This document shows positions 19,037-27,927 of a stretch of DNA of 64,000 bases, piece after piece. The first letter of the stretch is position 1. Each line of letters begins with the position of its first letter. The translations under genes and the position numbers were made by a program. A model generated the notes under the pieces. The model was not told the origin of the DNA. It saw only the letters and a program-made list of their open reading frames with translations, and searched no databases. This DNA comes from Clostridia bacterium (GTDB taxonomy: Bacteria > Bacillota > Clostridia > TANB77 > CAG-465). The DNA lies in contig JAFWCU010000001.1 of assembly GCA_017534305.1 (NCBI GenBank), positions 124,001-188,000 on the forward strand. The letters run 5' to 3'.

Positions 19037-19043
19037 GAGAATT

Positions 19044-20276
19044 ATGATTAGAAAGAGAGAATTTATTTGGAATACTATTGGAAGTTTTATTTCAGCATTA
19101 CTTAATGCGATAATTCTTGCTTTTTGTACAAGAATTAATGGAATAGAAATTGCAGGTATATTTGCTATTAGTTATGCATCTATGTGTATACTAAATTCTA
19201 TAGGGGATTTTGGACTTAGAATTTATCAATCAACAGATGTAGAAAGAAAGAGTAATTTTTCAGAATATTTAGTTGCAAGAATTGTAGCTCAAGTATTAAT
19301 GTATGTAATTGGTATAATTTTTGTTTGTATTAAAGGATATACACATGAAAAATTATTTATACTATTATTGCTTTTAGCATTTCGTATTATTGAAAATTTA
19401 AGTGATAGTTATCAAGCAGAATTTCAATTAAATGGAAGACTTGAGCTTGGTGGAAAATCTATAGTATACAGAAATGTTTTAGGTCTTGTTACTTTCTTTG
19501 CATTAGATATTTTAACAAAAAATATATTAATAGCTTTGATAGGGCTTGTAATTGCTCAATTAATAGTATTTATATTATATGATTTAAGATTAATAAAACA
19601 ATTTACTAAAACAACACTTAAAGTAGATAAGAAACAAGTAGTAAAAATACTTAAGGATTGTCTTCCGCTTGCAATTTCCACAGTAATAAGTATGTATGTA
19701 ATTAATGCTGTAAAATATGCAATAGATGACTTTGGAGATTATGAAATGCAGACATATTTTAATATAATTTATATGCCTACATTTGTTATTAATCTTGTTA
19801 GTGTATTTTTAATTAAGCCATTCTTAAAACCATTTGGAGATACTTGGACAAATAAAGAATATATGAAATTTGTTAAAATGATTGGAATAATAATTGTAGT
19901 ACTTGCATTAGCAACATTGTGTGTTGAAGCAGGATGCTTTTTACTTGGAATTCCATTCTTAAACCTATTATATGGTGTTGAACTAAGTATGTATAAAGCA
20001 GACTTACTATTGTTAGTTTTATCTGGTTTTTTATATGCATGTGCAAATGTTTTATTCAATGCACTTGGTACAATGAGACATCAAAAACTTACAACTATTA
20101 CATATATTTTTACAGCTATATTTGCATTTTTTGTACCTGCAATTTGGGTTAAAAACTATGGCATGAGAGGCGCAACATATTCTTGTATGGCCGTTATGGG
20201 ATTACTTTTTGTATTTATGTTAGTATTTTTTGTATATGTCTTAATAGTAACTAAAAATAAAAGAAAAAATGCATAA
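19044..20276 (+). CDS. Wzx-type polysaccharide flippase (MOP superfamily)
   Basis: 410 residues, about twelve membrane helices. The N-terminus EFIWNTIGSFISALLNAIILAF and the segment INSIGDFGLRIYQSTD-like (ILNSIGDFGLRIYQSTD in this protein) are typical of oligosaccharide-repeat-unit transporters. It would move the lipid-linked repeat unit across the membrane. It is the last gene of the long operon: a hairpin terminator follows at 20300. No Wzy polymerase is obvious in the window; one of the GT-C-like proteins or a gene upstream could play that part. Confidence 0.85.
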   Translation: MIRKREFIWNTIGSFISALLNAIILAFCTRINGIEIAGIFAISYASMCILNSIGDFGLRIYQSTDVERKSNFSEYLVARIVAQVLMYVIGIIFVCIKGYTHEKLFILLLLLAFRIIENLSDSYQAEFQLNGRLELGGKSIVYRNVLGLVTFFALDILTKNILIALIGLVIAQLIVFILYDLRLIKQFTKTTLKVDKKQVVKILKDCLPLAISTVISMYVINAVKYAIDDFGDYEMQTYFNIIYMPTFVINLVSVFLIKPFLKPFGDTWTNKEYMKFVKMIGIIIVVLALATLCVEAGCFLLGIPFLNLLYGVELSMYKADLLLLVLSGFLYACANVLFNALGTMRHQKLTTITYIFTAIFAFFVPAIWVKNYGMRGATYSCMAVMGLLFVFMLVFFVYVLIVTKNKRKNA

Positions 20277-20299
20277 TTATAAAAAGTTTGTAATAGAGT

Positions 20300-20325
20300 C
20301 AAATGTTGACAAACATTTGGCTTTT
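20300..20325 (+). terminator. Intrinsic terminator of the polysaccharide operon
   Basis: Perfect 8-bp stem CAAATGTT/AACATTTG (20300-20307 and 20312-20319) with a GACA loop, then GGCTTTTATT. The T tract is short, so termination may be partial. Confidence 0.6.
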
Positions 20326-20335
20326 ATTATATAAT
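20306..20335 (+). promoter_or_regulatory. Promoter for the GT4-deacetylase genes, overlapping the terminator
   Basis: TTGACA at 20306-20311 and TATAAT at 20330-20335, both perfect consensus, 18 bases apart. The -35 box uses the loop and inner stem of the terminator hairpin just described. It would drive the TTG-initiated GT4 gene at 20361. Confidence 0.75.
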
Positions 20336-20360
20336 TTTAGAGAATTTATGGAGGCATAAT

Positions 20361-21500
20361 TTGAAAAAATTAACGTTTTTAATGCTACATTTAAATTATG
20401 GTGGACTCGAAAAACAAACAATTACACTAGTAAATGAACTAGCAAAAACAGAAAAATATGACATTACTATTATTTCTGTTTATGATATGCTTCATGGTAA
20501 ATCTTTTTATGATATTGATAGTCGTGTAAAAGTTGAGTTTTTAAGCAATTTTGGACCACATCATAAAGAGTTCTATGATTCAATGAAACACTTTAATATT
20601 CCAAAATTTGTTAAAGAAGCAATTGTTATGATTAAATGTGGTATATATAAATCTAAAGTGTTAAAGAAGAAAATAAAAGAGTTAGATACAGATGTTATTA
20701 TTTCATCTCGTATTGAGTTTTCTAAACTAATTGATAGAAGAGATACTTTAAATATTTCTCAAGAACATTCATATGTAACTACTAATAAGTACATTGGTAG
20801 AGTTAAAAAATGGTTTAAGAATATTGACTCTATAGTGGTTATGACAAAGAAAGCTAAAGAAGATTATGAAAAGTGGCTTATTAATTCTAATTCTCAAGCT
20901 AAAGTATATAACATTTCTAATATGATAGAAAAAGTAGTAGATGGTGTTAATGCTAATTATGATAATAATACAATTATTAGTGTAGGTAGACTTGAAAGAG
21001 TTAAAGATTTTCCTACTCTTTTAGAAGTGTTTAAAAAAGTTCATGATTCTCATGAGGAGTTAGAACTTAAAATTGTAGGAGAAGGTTCACAAAGAGAAAC
21101 ATTAGAAAGAAGAATTAAAGAGTTAAATCTTGAAGGATCTGTTACTATTACAGGTAGAATTCCTACAGATATGGTAAAAAGAGAGCTAGAAAAAGCTAAA
21201 ATATTTGTTTTAACTTCAGTATGTGAAAGTTTTTCACTGGTATTATGTGAGGCAATGGAACAAGGACTTCCATCACTTTCTTTTGATATTGATGTTGGGC
21301 CAAAGGAAATAATAAAAGATGGATATAATGGATTTTTAATTGAAAATAGAAATGTAGATAAAATGGCTCAAAAAATAATTGAACTGGTTGAAAATAGAGA
21401 ACTATGGAATAATATTTCAAAAAATGCACTTGAGGACGTTTCTAAATATTATAGTGAAAATGTTGCTCAAGGTTGGATTAGTATTTTAGATAGAAAATAA
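20361..21500 (+). CDS. GT4 family glycosyltransferase
   Basis: 379 residues, GT-B fold. The N-terminal domain starts LTFLMLHLNYGGLEKQTITLV (acceptor side), the C-terminal half has IISVGRLERVKDFPTLLEVF and the E-x7-E motif ESFSLVLCE with GLPSLSFDIDVGPKEII. The start is TTG at 20361, preceded by a strong GGAGG; no ATG fits. It opens a second transcription unit from its own consensus promoter, followed by the deacetylase gene 14 bases on. It may finish or modify the same glycan. Confidence 0.9.
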   Translation: MKKLTFLMLHLNYGGLEKQTITLVNELAKTEKYDITIISVYDMLHGKSFYDIDSRVKVEFLSNFGPHHKEFYDSMKHFNIPKFVKEAIVMIKCGIYKSKVLKKKIKELDTDVIISSRIEFSKLIDRRDTLNISQEHSYVTTNKYIGRVKKWFKNIDSIVVMTKKAKEDYEKWLINSNSQAKVYNISNMIEKVVDGVNANYDNNTIISVGRLERVKDFPTLLEVFKKVHDSHEELELKIVGEGSQRETLERRIKELNLEGSVTITGRIPTDMVKRELEKAKIFVLTSVCESFSLVLCEAMEQGLPSLSFDIDVGPKEIIKDGYNGFLIENRNVDKMAQKIIELVENRELWNNISKNALEDVSKYYSENVAQGWISILDRK

Positions 21501-21514
21501 TTTTGGAGGATTTT

Positions 21515-22390
21515 ATGAAAAAAAATAAAGGAAATGTATTAACAATAATTATTTGTATAGTAGTTTTGATTGCAGTATGTGTGGGAGGTTTCTTTTTAAT
21601 AAAACACTTTACTGGAATTCATGTATCACTTAATTCAGATACAAAATTTGATATTACATTTGATACAAAAGCTAATGTAAAAGCAGATGAAACACCAGTT
21701 CCACAAAATTGGAGTGTGTCAATGCCAATATTTATGTATCATTTTATTTTAGATGATTATGGACCATATCCAGATACAGAAAACTTTTTGAAACCAGAAA
21801 CACTAGATGAACAATTAAAATATATTAGTGAAAATGGCTATCAAACTGTATTTATGAATGAGTTTGATAAACTTTACAAGTATGAAAAACCGGTTTGCTT
21901 AACATTTGATGATTGCTTTGTTTATTTTTATAACAACGCATTCCCATTACTTAAAAAATATAACCAAAAAGCAACTATATATGTAATAACAGATTACATT
22001 AATGGAGAAAACTATTTAACTGAAGAGCAAATAAAAGAGATGGATGAGAGTGGACTTGTAGAAATTGCTTCTCATACATGTTCTCATCAATATTTAAATG
22101 AAATGACTAGAGAAGAACAATTACATGAATTAAGAGATTCTAAACAAAGACTTGAAGAAATTGTGGGACATGAGATAACAAATGTTGCATATCCAACAGG
22201 ATTAAATAATGACACTACAGTGGATATTTGTGAAGAGTATTATGAGTTTGGAGTAGAAATGCTTGGGGGCACATACAATTCACTTGTTCATACAGATAAA
22301 TATAGAATCCCAAGAATATATGCAAATAGAACAATGCCACTTGAAACATATATTTCATATCTAGAACAAGCTAAAGTAAGAATTAATTAA
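21515..22390 (+). CDS. Membrane-anchored polysaccharide deacetylase (NodB domain, CE4)
   Basis: 291 residues. One N-terminal membrane helix (residues about 9-30, uncleaved anchor or signal), then an extracytoplasmic NodB domain. The metal and catalytic motifs are present: LTFDDCF (two aspartates, motif 1) and SHTCSHQYL (H-x3-H, motif 2), then VAYPTG (motif 3-like). CE4 enzymes remove N-acetyl groups from cell-wall or exopolysaccharide amino sugars. Start at ATG 21515 after TTTTGGAGG. It ends before a clear promoter for galE, so it is probably the last gene of its unit. Confidence 0.88.
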   Translation: MKKNKGNVLTIIICIVVLIAVCVGGFFLIKHFTGIHVSLNSDTKFDITFDTKANVKADETPVPQNWSVSMPIFMYHFILDDYGPYPDTENFLKPETLDEQLKYISENGYQTVFMNEFDKLYKYEKPVCLTFDDCFVYFYNNAFPLLKKYNQKATIYVITDYINGENYLTEEQIKEMDESGLVEIASHTCSHQYLNEMTREEQLHELRDSKQRLEEIVGHEITNVAYPTGLNNDTTVDICEEYYEFGVEMLGGTYNSLVHTDKYRIPRIYANRTMPLETYISYLEQAKVRIN

Positions 22391-22394
22391 TTTC

Positions 22395-22423
22395 TTGAAT
22401 TTATCACAAAATTGTTATATAAT
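22395..22423 (+). promoter_or_regulatory. galE promoter
   Basis: TTGAAT at 22395-22400 and TATAAT at 22418-22423 with 17 bases between them; about 60 bases before the galE start. Confidence 0.7.
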
Positions 22424-22482
22424 ATTCACGCTAAAGAAATAATATTTAATTGTATATTAAATACGAAAGGAAGGTAATATTT

Positions 22483-23493
22483 ATGTCTAAAATATTAGTA
22501 ACAGGAGGAGCAGGTTATATTGGAACACATACATGTGTTGAGCTTTTAAACAAAGGAGAAGAAATTGTTGTATTAGATAACTTTTCTAATAGCAATCCAT
22601 CAGCTATTGATGCTGTTGAAAAAATTACAGGTAAATCTGTAAAAGTATATGAAGGAAATATGATTGATAGAGAAATTCTAGAAAAAATATTTACAGAAAA
22701 TGATATTGATGCCGTAATAGATTTTGCTGCATATAAGGCTGTTGGTGAATCTGTACAAAAACCAGTTGAATATTATACAAATAATGTTTCAACAGTTTTA
22801 GTGCTACTAGATGAAATGAAAAAACATAATGTTAAAACATTAGTATTTTCTTCATCTGCAACAGTTTATGGTGATCCGGAAAGAATTCCAATTACTGAAG
22901 ATTGTAGAGTAGGTGGAACTACTAATCCATATGGTACTTCAAAACTAATGGTTGAACAAATATTACAAGATTTATATAAATCAGATAATGAATGGAATAT
23001 TGCAATTTTAAGATATTTCAATCCTGTAGGTGCACATGAAAGTGGCCTAATTGGTGAAGACCCAAAAGGGATTCCTGCAAATTTAATGCCATTTATTTCT
23101 AAAGTTGCTGCAGGAAAACTTCCACAACTATCTGTATTTGGTAATGACTATGATACAAAAGATGGTACAGGTGTTAGAGATTATATTCACGTTGTAGATC
23201 TTGCATGTGGACACATTAATGCATTAGATAAACTAAAAAAAGATGGAAGTGGAATGCATATATATAATCTAGGCACAGGCGTTGGATATAGTGTACTAGA
23301 TATGATAAACGCTTTTGAAAAAGCAAATAATATTAAAGTTCCATATAAAATAGTTGATAGACGTCCAGGAGATATTGCAACTTGCTATTCAGATCCAACA
23401 AAAGCAAGAGAAGAAATTGGATTTGTTGCAAAAAAATCTCTTGAAGATATGTGTAGAGATGCATGGAATTATGAACATAATAAAATAGGGTAA
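22483..23493 (+). CDS. galE: UDP-glucose 4-epimerase
   Basis: 336 residues, extended SDR. The NAD-binding GGAGYIG is at the N-terminus, [10 protein letters not shown] holds the catalytic Ser/Thr region and Y150-GTSK the Tyr/Lys pair. [18 protein letters not shown] and the [12 protein letters not shown] segment are typical GalE. It interconverts UDP-glucose and UDP-galactose (possibly also the GlcNAc forms), supplying donors for the glycan cluster. Start at ATG 22483, behind AAAGGAAGGT. It has its own promoter and a strong terminator. Confidence 0.96.
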   Translation: MSKILVTGGAGYIGTHTCVELLNKGEEIVVLDNFSNSNPSAIDAVEKITGKSVKVYEGNMIDREILEKIFTENDIDAVIDFAAYKAVGESVQKPVEYYTNNVSTVLVLLDEMKKHNVKTLVFSSSATVYGDPERIPITEDCRVGGTTNPYGTSKLMVEQILQDLYKSDNEWNIAILRYFNPVGAHESGLIGEDPKGIPANLMPFISKVAAGKLPQLSVFGNDYDTKDGTGVRDYIHVVDLACGHINALDKLKKDGSGMHIYNLGTGVGYSVLDMINAFEKANNIKVPYKIVDRRPGDIATCYSDPTKAREEIGFVAKKSLEDMCRDAWNYEHNKIG

Positions 23494-23519
23494 TTTTAAA
23501 TAAAAAGTAAACATAAAAT

Positions 23520-23564
23520 CACTCAGAATATTAAATTTCTTTTAATATTTTGGGTGTTTTTTTT
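23520..23564 (+). terminator. galE terminator
   Basis: 16-bp stem (23520-23535 with 23541-23556, two G-T wobbles), TTTCT loop, then eight T. Strong intrinsic terminator closing the polysaccharide region. Confidence 0.9.
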
Positions 23565-23625
23565 ATTAAAAATTACAAAAATATTAAAAATATTATGTAA
23601 ATTAAAGAAAATCTTAATCATATTA

Positions 23626-23654
23626 TTGACTTATTTTTTTTAGTATATTATAAT
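23626..23654 (+). promoter_or_regulatory. Promoter of the 43-aa/606-aa gene pair
   Basis: TTGACT at 23626-23631 and TATAAT at 23649-23654, 17 bases apart, about 36 bases before the small gene. Confidence 0.75.
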
Positions 23655-23689
23655 TTAAGTATAAGAGGTTTTTAGAGGGGGTTTTTCAT

Positions 23690-23821
23690 ATGACTGTGGA
23701 AGATATTGAAAAAGAATTTGAATTGTTGCAAAGTGATGTTAGAGAGATAAAAGAAGAGGTTGAGCGTGATGCTCATATGGATTTTATTAATTCACTTAAA
23801 CAATATGTGAATAAATATTAA
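23690..23821 (+). CDS. Small acidic coiled-coil protein, 43 aa
   Basis: ATG at 23690 follows AGAGGGGG by 7-8 bases and a near-consensus promoter. The 43 residues run MTVEDIEKEFELLQSDV... and end LKQYVNKY; charged heptad-like spacing suggests a short coiled coil. No cysteine, no membrane segment, no family recognised. The stop is 21 bases before the 606-residue gene, with no terminator, so the two are co-transcribed and may work together. Confidence 0.6.
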   Translation: MTVEDIEKEFELLQSDVREIKEEVERDAHMDFINSLKQYVNKY

Positions 23822-23842
23822 TTATTAAGGAGGTAAAATGTT

Positions 23843-25663
23843 ATGGATGACGAAAAACAAAATGTAAATGAAAATGCAGAAGGTGAAATAAACTCTGCTG
23901 CTGAAGAAACTGTAGAACAACAAGAGCAAAAACTAAACGATATAAGAAATGAACTTGATAATGGTGTTAAAACTGAAAGGATAGATGTTCAATACGACGA
24001 ATCTAAAGCAATTGGCACAGTTAAATCAACTATTGCTAAATATAAGAAACAAGCCGAGAAAAAATATTCTGATCCAAAACTTAAATTTAAATATTTCAAA
24101 AAAGAAAAAGGAATAGATAAAAATAGTATTGATGATTTATCTGAAGAAGAAAAAGCTGATTTTGATAAATTTGAACTATCTGATGAGGCTAAAGAAGAGG
24201 TAGCTTCAGAAATATATGAAAATGCTAAAGATGAAATTATTCATATCAATACTGCAAGACATGCAAAAATTAAAGAAATGGGAACTAGAATTGATGATTT
24301 AAGAGCTAAAGCACAAAAATTACTTGACGATAAAATAGATAAATTAAATGGAATGGATCCATCAGATAAGAATTATAGTGAAGTTGAAAATGAAATTAAT
24401 AGATTAAAAGCTGTTTTGGGTAAAATTGGTCAAAGAGGTTCAATAGTTGAAGGAACTCTTACTAAAGATTTATCTGGAATTATGAGTACACAAGATAAAG
24501 TTAGAGAAAATGCGTATACTCAATTAAAAGATGTTTTTGGTGAAAAGTTAATTTCAAAAGATAGAGCTGTTTTGATACCTGAAAGAGATACTTCTGAAAA
24601 TAGAACTAAAGAAAATGAAACTAATGTTGACAGAAGTGTGGATGAAGGTAATGAAGAAAAAGATTTAGATGAAGAAAATAAACAAGAACAAGCACAAAAT
24701 ACAGTAAGTGGACCTGCTCAACAAGTTGCCGGTGCTGCAGCTGCACAAAAAGTTGCTGGAGCTGCTCAACAAGCTGCTTCTCAAGGTGCAAGAGCAGATG
24801 GAGCTCAACAAAATCCTGGTGCTGTTACTGTAGATGATGTAAAAAAAGGTAATATTCCAAAGGAATACTTATCTGCTATGTTTGGAATTGAAAATTTAAG
24901 TTCTCTAGATGGTAATTATGAAAAATCATGGGAAGTTTTACAAATGTTCTCTTCTTCTGCAATACCAGATTCAACTAGACTTGAATTATTAAATGATAAT
25001 AAATCTAGATTAATAATTATGAAAGCGTTTGAAGAAGTAGATACCTTCCATCCTAGAAAAGGTGCGCAATACATAGATACTAGAATGAAACTTTTAAATT
25101 TAAGAACACCTATGATGGAAACAGCTTTAAAATCTATGGGAATAGAAATTACTGATACTAAAAATATTGCAAGTGATTTTGCTAAGATGTCTAAAGAATT
25201 AGATAAAATGGAAAAAACTATCAAAGAAGATAAATCAATGGATCCAGAAATGAAAGAAGCAAAACTTGAAGAACTTAATAAATATAGAGATTCATACAAA
25301 AATGTTAATAAATTTATTGCAGCAACAAATAAAGTTAAATCTCCAAGAACATATTTAAGACAAGCTAAACAATGGTTATCTCAAAATATTAGAATATTTG
25401 AAAAAGATAATTTACAAAAATTAGCTGCAGCAGATGAAGAAGTAAAACCTAAAGATAATAGAGCAGATGAACCAACAGTAGATAATACTGAAGTTAGAGA
25501 ACAAGAGGTTAAAACTACTGATAGAGCAGAATTTGTAAAAAATTATGGCACTAATACTGAAATGACTGAATTAAAAGCTAAACAAATATTAGATGAAGAT
25601 AAAACTCAAGAAACTAAAAATATAAATAGTCAAGAAATTGATGAAAGTCAAATTGGCAAATAA
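23843..25663 (+). CDS. Unknown acidic, helical 606-aa protein
   Basis: No recognised family. The protein has no signal peptide and no membrane helix. It opens with an acidic Glu/Gln/Asn-rich stretch, then a long charged helical region (residues about 40-240), an Ala/Gln/Gly-rich low-complexity linker near 290-330 (repeats such as QQVAGAAAAQKVAGAA), and a more globular part at about 335-520 with DLSSLDG-like turns and many hydrophobic positions. The last 80 residues are again acidic and repetitive. AAGGAGGT precedes the ATG by 8 bases. Composition suggests a scaffold or cytoplasmic structural protein, but that is a guess. It has its own promoter with the 43-aa gene and a strong terminator. Confidence 0.8.
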   Translation: MDDEKQNVNENAEGEINSAAEETVEQQEQKLNDIRNELDNGVKTERIDVQYDESKAIGTVKSTIAKYKKQAEKKYSDPKLKFKYFKKEKGIDKNSIDDLSEEEKADFDKFELSDEAKEEVASEIYENAKDEIIHINTARHAKIKEMGTRIDDLRAKAQKLLDDKIDKLNGMDPSDKNYSEVENEINRLKAVLGKIGQRGSIVEGTLTKDLSGIMSTQDKVRENAYTQLKDVFGEKLISKDRAVLIPERDTSENRTKENETNVDRSVDEGNEEKDLDEENKQEQAQNTVSGPAQQVAGAAAAQKVAGAAQQAASQGARADGAQQNPGAVTVDDVKKGNIPKEYLSAMFGIENLSSLDGNYEKSWEVLQMFSSSAIPDSTRLELLNDNKSRLIIMKAFEEVDTFHPRKGAQYIDTRMKLLNLRTPMMETALKSMGIEITDTKNIASDFAKMSKELDKMEKTIKEDKSMDPEMKEAKLEELNKYRDSYKNVNKFIAATNKVKSPRTYLRQAKQWLSQNIRIFEKDNLQKLAAADEEVKPKDNRADEPTVDNTEVREQEVKTTDRAEFVKNYGTNTEMTELKAKQILDEDKTQETKNINSQEIDESQIGK

Positions 25664-25670
25664 AAAAATG

Positions 25671-25703
25671 GTACATACCCCTAAAAAGGTATGTACTTTT
25701 TTT
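25671..25703 (+). terminator. Terminator of the 606-aa gene
   Basis: Perfect 9-bp stem GTACATACC/GGTATGTAC, 8-base loop, seven T. Confidence 0.92.
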
Positions 25704-25751
25704 GCCCTTTTGTGATACAATATAATTGTTAAGAAATTGAGGGATGTAAAA

Positions 25752-26489
25752 ATGAGTAAAACAGTTGTTATTACCGGAGCAGCAAAAGGGATTGGAAAGG
25801 CTATAGCTAAAACTTTTGCATATTCAGGATATAATGTATGTATTAATTATAATACTTCAGAAGAAGAAGCAAAATCTTTATGTGAAGAACTTGCAAAAGA
25901 TGGATGTAATGTCATTATTTGTAAAGCTGATGTAACAGACAGAAAACAAGTAGATAAAATGATAGATACAGTTATTTCTTCTTTTGGAAATATTGATGTA
26001 CTTGTAAATAATGCTGGGATAAGTGAATATAAATTATTTATAGATATTGATGAAAAAGATTTAAAAAGAATGTTAGATGTGAATATTCTTGGAACTTTTA
26101 ATATGACACAATCTGTGCTAAAAAAATCTATGCTTCCTAGAAAAGATGGAACAATAATAAACATTTCTTCAATTTGGGGAATGGTTGGTGCTTCACTTGA
26201 AGTGGCATATTCAACTTCTAAAGCTGCAATTATTGGTATGAGTAAGGCTTTGGCAAAAGAGCTTGCCCCATCAAATATTACAGTAAATGTTGTAGCTCCT
26301 GGAGCAATTTCTACAGATATGTTAAAAGAATTATCTGATGAAGATATGAAAGTACTTCAAGATGAAATACCTCTTGGAAAAATCGGTAGAGTAGAAGATG
26401 TAGCGGCAACAGTTAAATTTTTGGCTTCATATGAGGCAAGATATATTACAGGACAAGTAATAAGTCCAAATGGAGGACTTGTAATTTAA
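25752..26489 (+). CDS. Short-chain dehydrogenase/reductase, FabG-like
   Basis: 245 residues, classical SDR. GAAKGIGKAIA is the NADP-binding turn, NNAGIS the structural motif, S140-region INISSIWG and Y153-STSK the catalytic tetrad. The C-terminus TGQVISPNGGLVI fits 3-oxoacyl-ACP reductases, but no other fatty-acid gene is nearby, so it could equally be another FabG-type oxidoreductase. I start at ATG 25752 after GAGGGATG; the TTG at 25737 is too near the previous terminator. A TATAAT at 25721-25726 may be its -10 box. Single-gene unit. Confidence 0.85.
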   Translation: MSKTVVITGAAKGIGKAIAKTFAYSGYNVCINYNTSEEEAKSLCEELAKDGCNVIICKADVTDRKQVDKMIDTVISSFGNIDVLVNNAGISEYKLFIDIDEKDLKRMLDVNILGTFNMTQSVLKKSMLPRKDGTIINISSIWGMVGASLEVAYSTSKAAIIGMSKALAKELAPSNITVNVVAPGAISTDMLKELSDEDMKVLQDEIPLGKIGRVEDVAATVKFLASYEARYITGQVISPNGGLVI

Positions 26490-26503
26490 ATAGAGCAAAG
26501 AGT

Positions 26504-26533
26504 AATGATAGGGTAACCTATCATTATTTTTTT
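26504..26533 (+). terminator. Terminator between convergent genes
   Basis: Perfect 9-bp stem AATGATAGG/CCTATCATT with GTAA loop and seven T on the plus strand. The right arm reaches the stop codon of the minus-strand small gene. Confidence 0.85.
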
Positions 26534-26733
26534 GCATTCATAATTTGTTCATATTCTTTCATTTTTATTCTATATTCTAATACTTGCGTTAAATATCTAT
26601 AGTATATGTATTGTTGTTCATAATACATCATAGGATTATTCATTTGATCGATTGGTTGAATTTGTGTTGGATCTTGAAAATTTGTATTAGTATTAAAATT
26701 GTACGGATCAAAGAAAGGTTGTGTTTTATCCAT
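26524..26733 (-). CDS. Small Tyr/Asn/Gln-rich protein, 69 aa
   Basis: Minus-strand gene starting at 26733, preceded by the strong site AAAGGAGGTGAAAAA; a longer reading frame to 26769 lacks a ribosome binding site. The sequence begins MDKTQPFFDPYNFNTNT, is rich in Asn, Gln, Pro and Tyr (YYEQQYIYYRYL), and ends in a charged helix. Such composition recalls small spore-coat proteins, and the neighbour upstream on the same strand is YlbJ-like, but no family can be named. The ribosome binding site makes it a real gene. Confidence 0.65.
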   Translation of the reverse strand: MDKTQPFFDPYNFNTNTNFQDPTQIQPIDQMNNPMMYYEQQYIYYRYLTQVLEYRIKMKEYEQIMNAKK

Positions 26734-26823
26734 TTTTTCACCTCCTTTATGAATATATTTAAATTTCATGTATATAATAATAGTGTAGACTTAAAGTTTA
26801 CCCCCTTCTTTAATTTATATATT

Positions 26824-26858
26824 GTAACTAGAATTATTTTATTCTAGTTACTTTTTTT
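26824..26858. terminator. Hairpin at the 3' end of the YlbJ-like gene
   Basis: Perfect 11-bp stem GTAACTAGAAT/ATTCTAGTTAC, TATTTT loop. The T tract (seven T) is on the plus strand; on the minus strand, where the gene ends, there is no good T run, so its direction is uncertain. The YlbJ stop codon lies inside it. Confidence 0.55.
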
Positions 26859-27898
26859 ATAGTTGAACTAAATAAAAAGAGTAATGTAACAATAATTAAA
26901 AAGAATGTTGTGCTATTCATGTTATTAATTATTTTTATATTGTTTTTTACAACATATAAATTACAATTTGAAATGTTTAACAAAGCATATGTAATACAAA
27001 AAGATAATAATCCTTGTATTAGCTTGTATTTTATTATATGCATAATTGATATTTTCATATTATAAATGCATGAATATATTTGAAATATTATAGAAATACC
27101 ACTAAAGCCTAATATAAATGAAATTAAAGATATAGTAATATTTGTAGATGCATTATAATTTAGTACTAGTTTTGCAATGCCACTTGTAGACTCAAGTATT
27201 GATTCAAATATGTATATTAAGTTGTTGGGTATATTTAGTTTAACTAATATAATTCTTGCATCTTGACTTAATACACTAAAAATAATAATATATGCAAATA
27301 TTTGGGATAGAGTAAAATATGTTGCTTTAATTGCTTGATTTAAAGATTCAAAAATAGTTTTATGTAATTTTTTATCACTATTATTATCTTTACACTTTAA
27401 ATTTGTTTTTGTTTCGTGTATAATGTTTTTGTGAAAATAATAAATGCAAATAATTAATGAAGATAAGTAATGACTTATAGCTAAGACAAAACCTAAATAG
27501 ATATTTTCAAGTGTTGCTATTCCTATTGTACTAATTATATAAATAGGATTAGCATTATTTGCAAAAGACATCAAAAACATAGCGTCATTATATGATATTT
27601 CTTTTTTGTCATAAAACTTAGAAACTGCTTTTGCACCCATTGGATAACCACAAAACATTCCAATTATAGCAATATATATAAGAGAATAATTCTTTTTAAA
27701 AATTCGTTTTAAGCCATTTTTTATATCTAATTCTAAAATTATATTAGTAAATAGTATAAATAGAAATAAAGAGGGCATTACGCTTTTTAGGAATATAGTT
27801 ATTGTGTTTTGTATTGTCAAAAAGTTTTGCTTTTGAAAAGTGAATATTATAAAAAGGAATATCATTGTAAATATGTATTTAGTTTTTGTTTTAGTCAT
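26834..27898 (-). CDS. YlbJ-like integral membrane protein (nucleoside-recognition/gate domain)
   Basis: 354 residues, minus strand, eight or more membrane helices. The motif GYPMGAKAVSKFYDKKEISYNDAMFLMSFANNANPIYIISTIG corresponds closely to the conserved block of sporulation membrane protein YlbJ (GYP-GAK ... NN-GP-FI-GTIG); I quote it in pieces: GYPMGAK, then FANNANPIYIISTIG. In Bacillus YlbJ is needed for spore cortex formation; some non-sporulating Firmicutes keep relatives of unknown role. The protein is diverged and shorter than the usual 400 or so residues. It is divergent from the methyltransferase gene, with only 29 bases between the starts. Confidence 0.72.
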   Translation of the reverse strand: MTKTKTKYIFTMIFLFIIFTFQKQNFLTIQNTITIFLKSVMPSLFLFILFTNIILELDIKNGLKRIFKKNYSLIYIAIIGMFCGYPMGAKAVSKFYDKKEISYNDAMFLMSFANNANPIYIISTIGIATLENIYLGFVLAISHYLSSLIICIYYFHKNIIHETKTNLKCKDNNSDKKLHKTIFESLNQAIKATYFTLSQIFAYIIIFSVLSQDARIILVKLNIPNNLIYIFESILESTSGIAKLVLNYNASTNITISLISFILGFSGISIIFQIYSCIYNMKISIMHIIKYKLIQGLLSFCITYALLNISNCNLYVVKNNIKIINNMNSTTFFLIIVTLLFLFSSTIKKVTRIK

Positions 27899-27927
27899 AA
27901 TAAAACATATGTTGAAGGAGAGAATTT

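Noticed and set aside
22183-22198. A near copy (TGTTGCATATCCAACA) of the nrdD operator
   Set aside because: It lies inside the polysaccharide deacetylase gene, encoding the NVAYPTG motif, and no promoter follows; one mismatch breaks the palindrome.
26611-26847. A plus-strand frame of 78 codons
   Set aside because: It overlaps the minus-strand small gene, which has a perfect ribosome binding site, and has none of its own.
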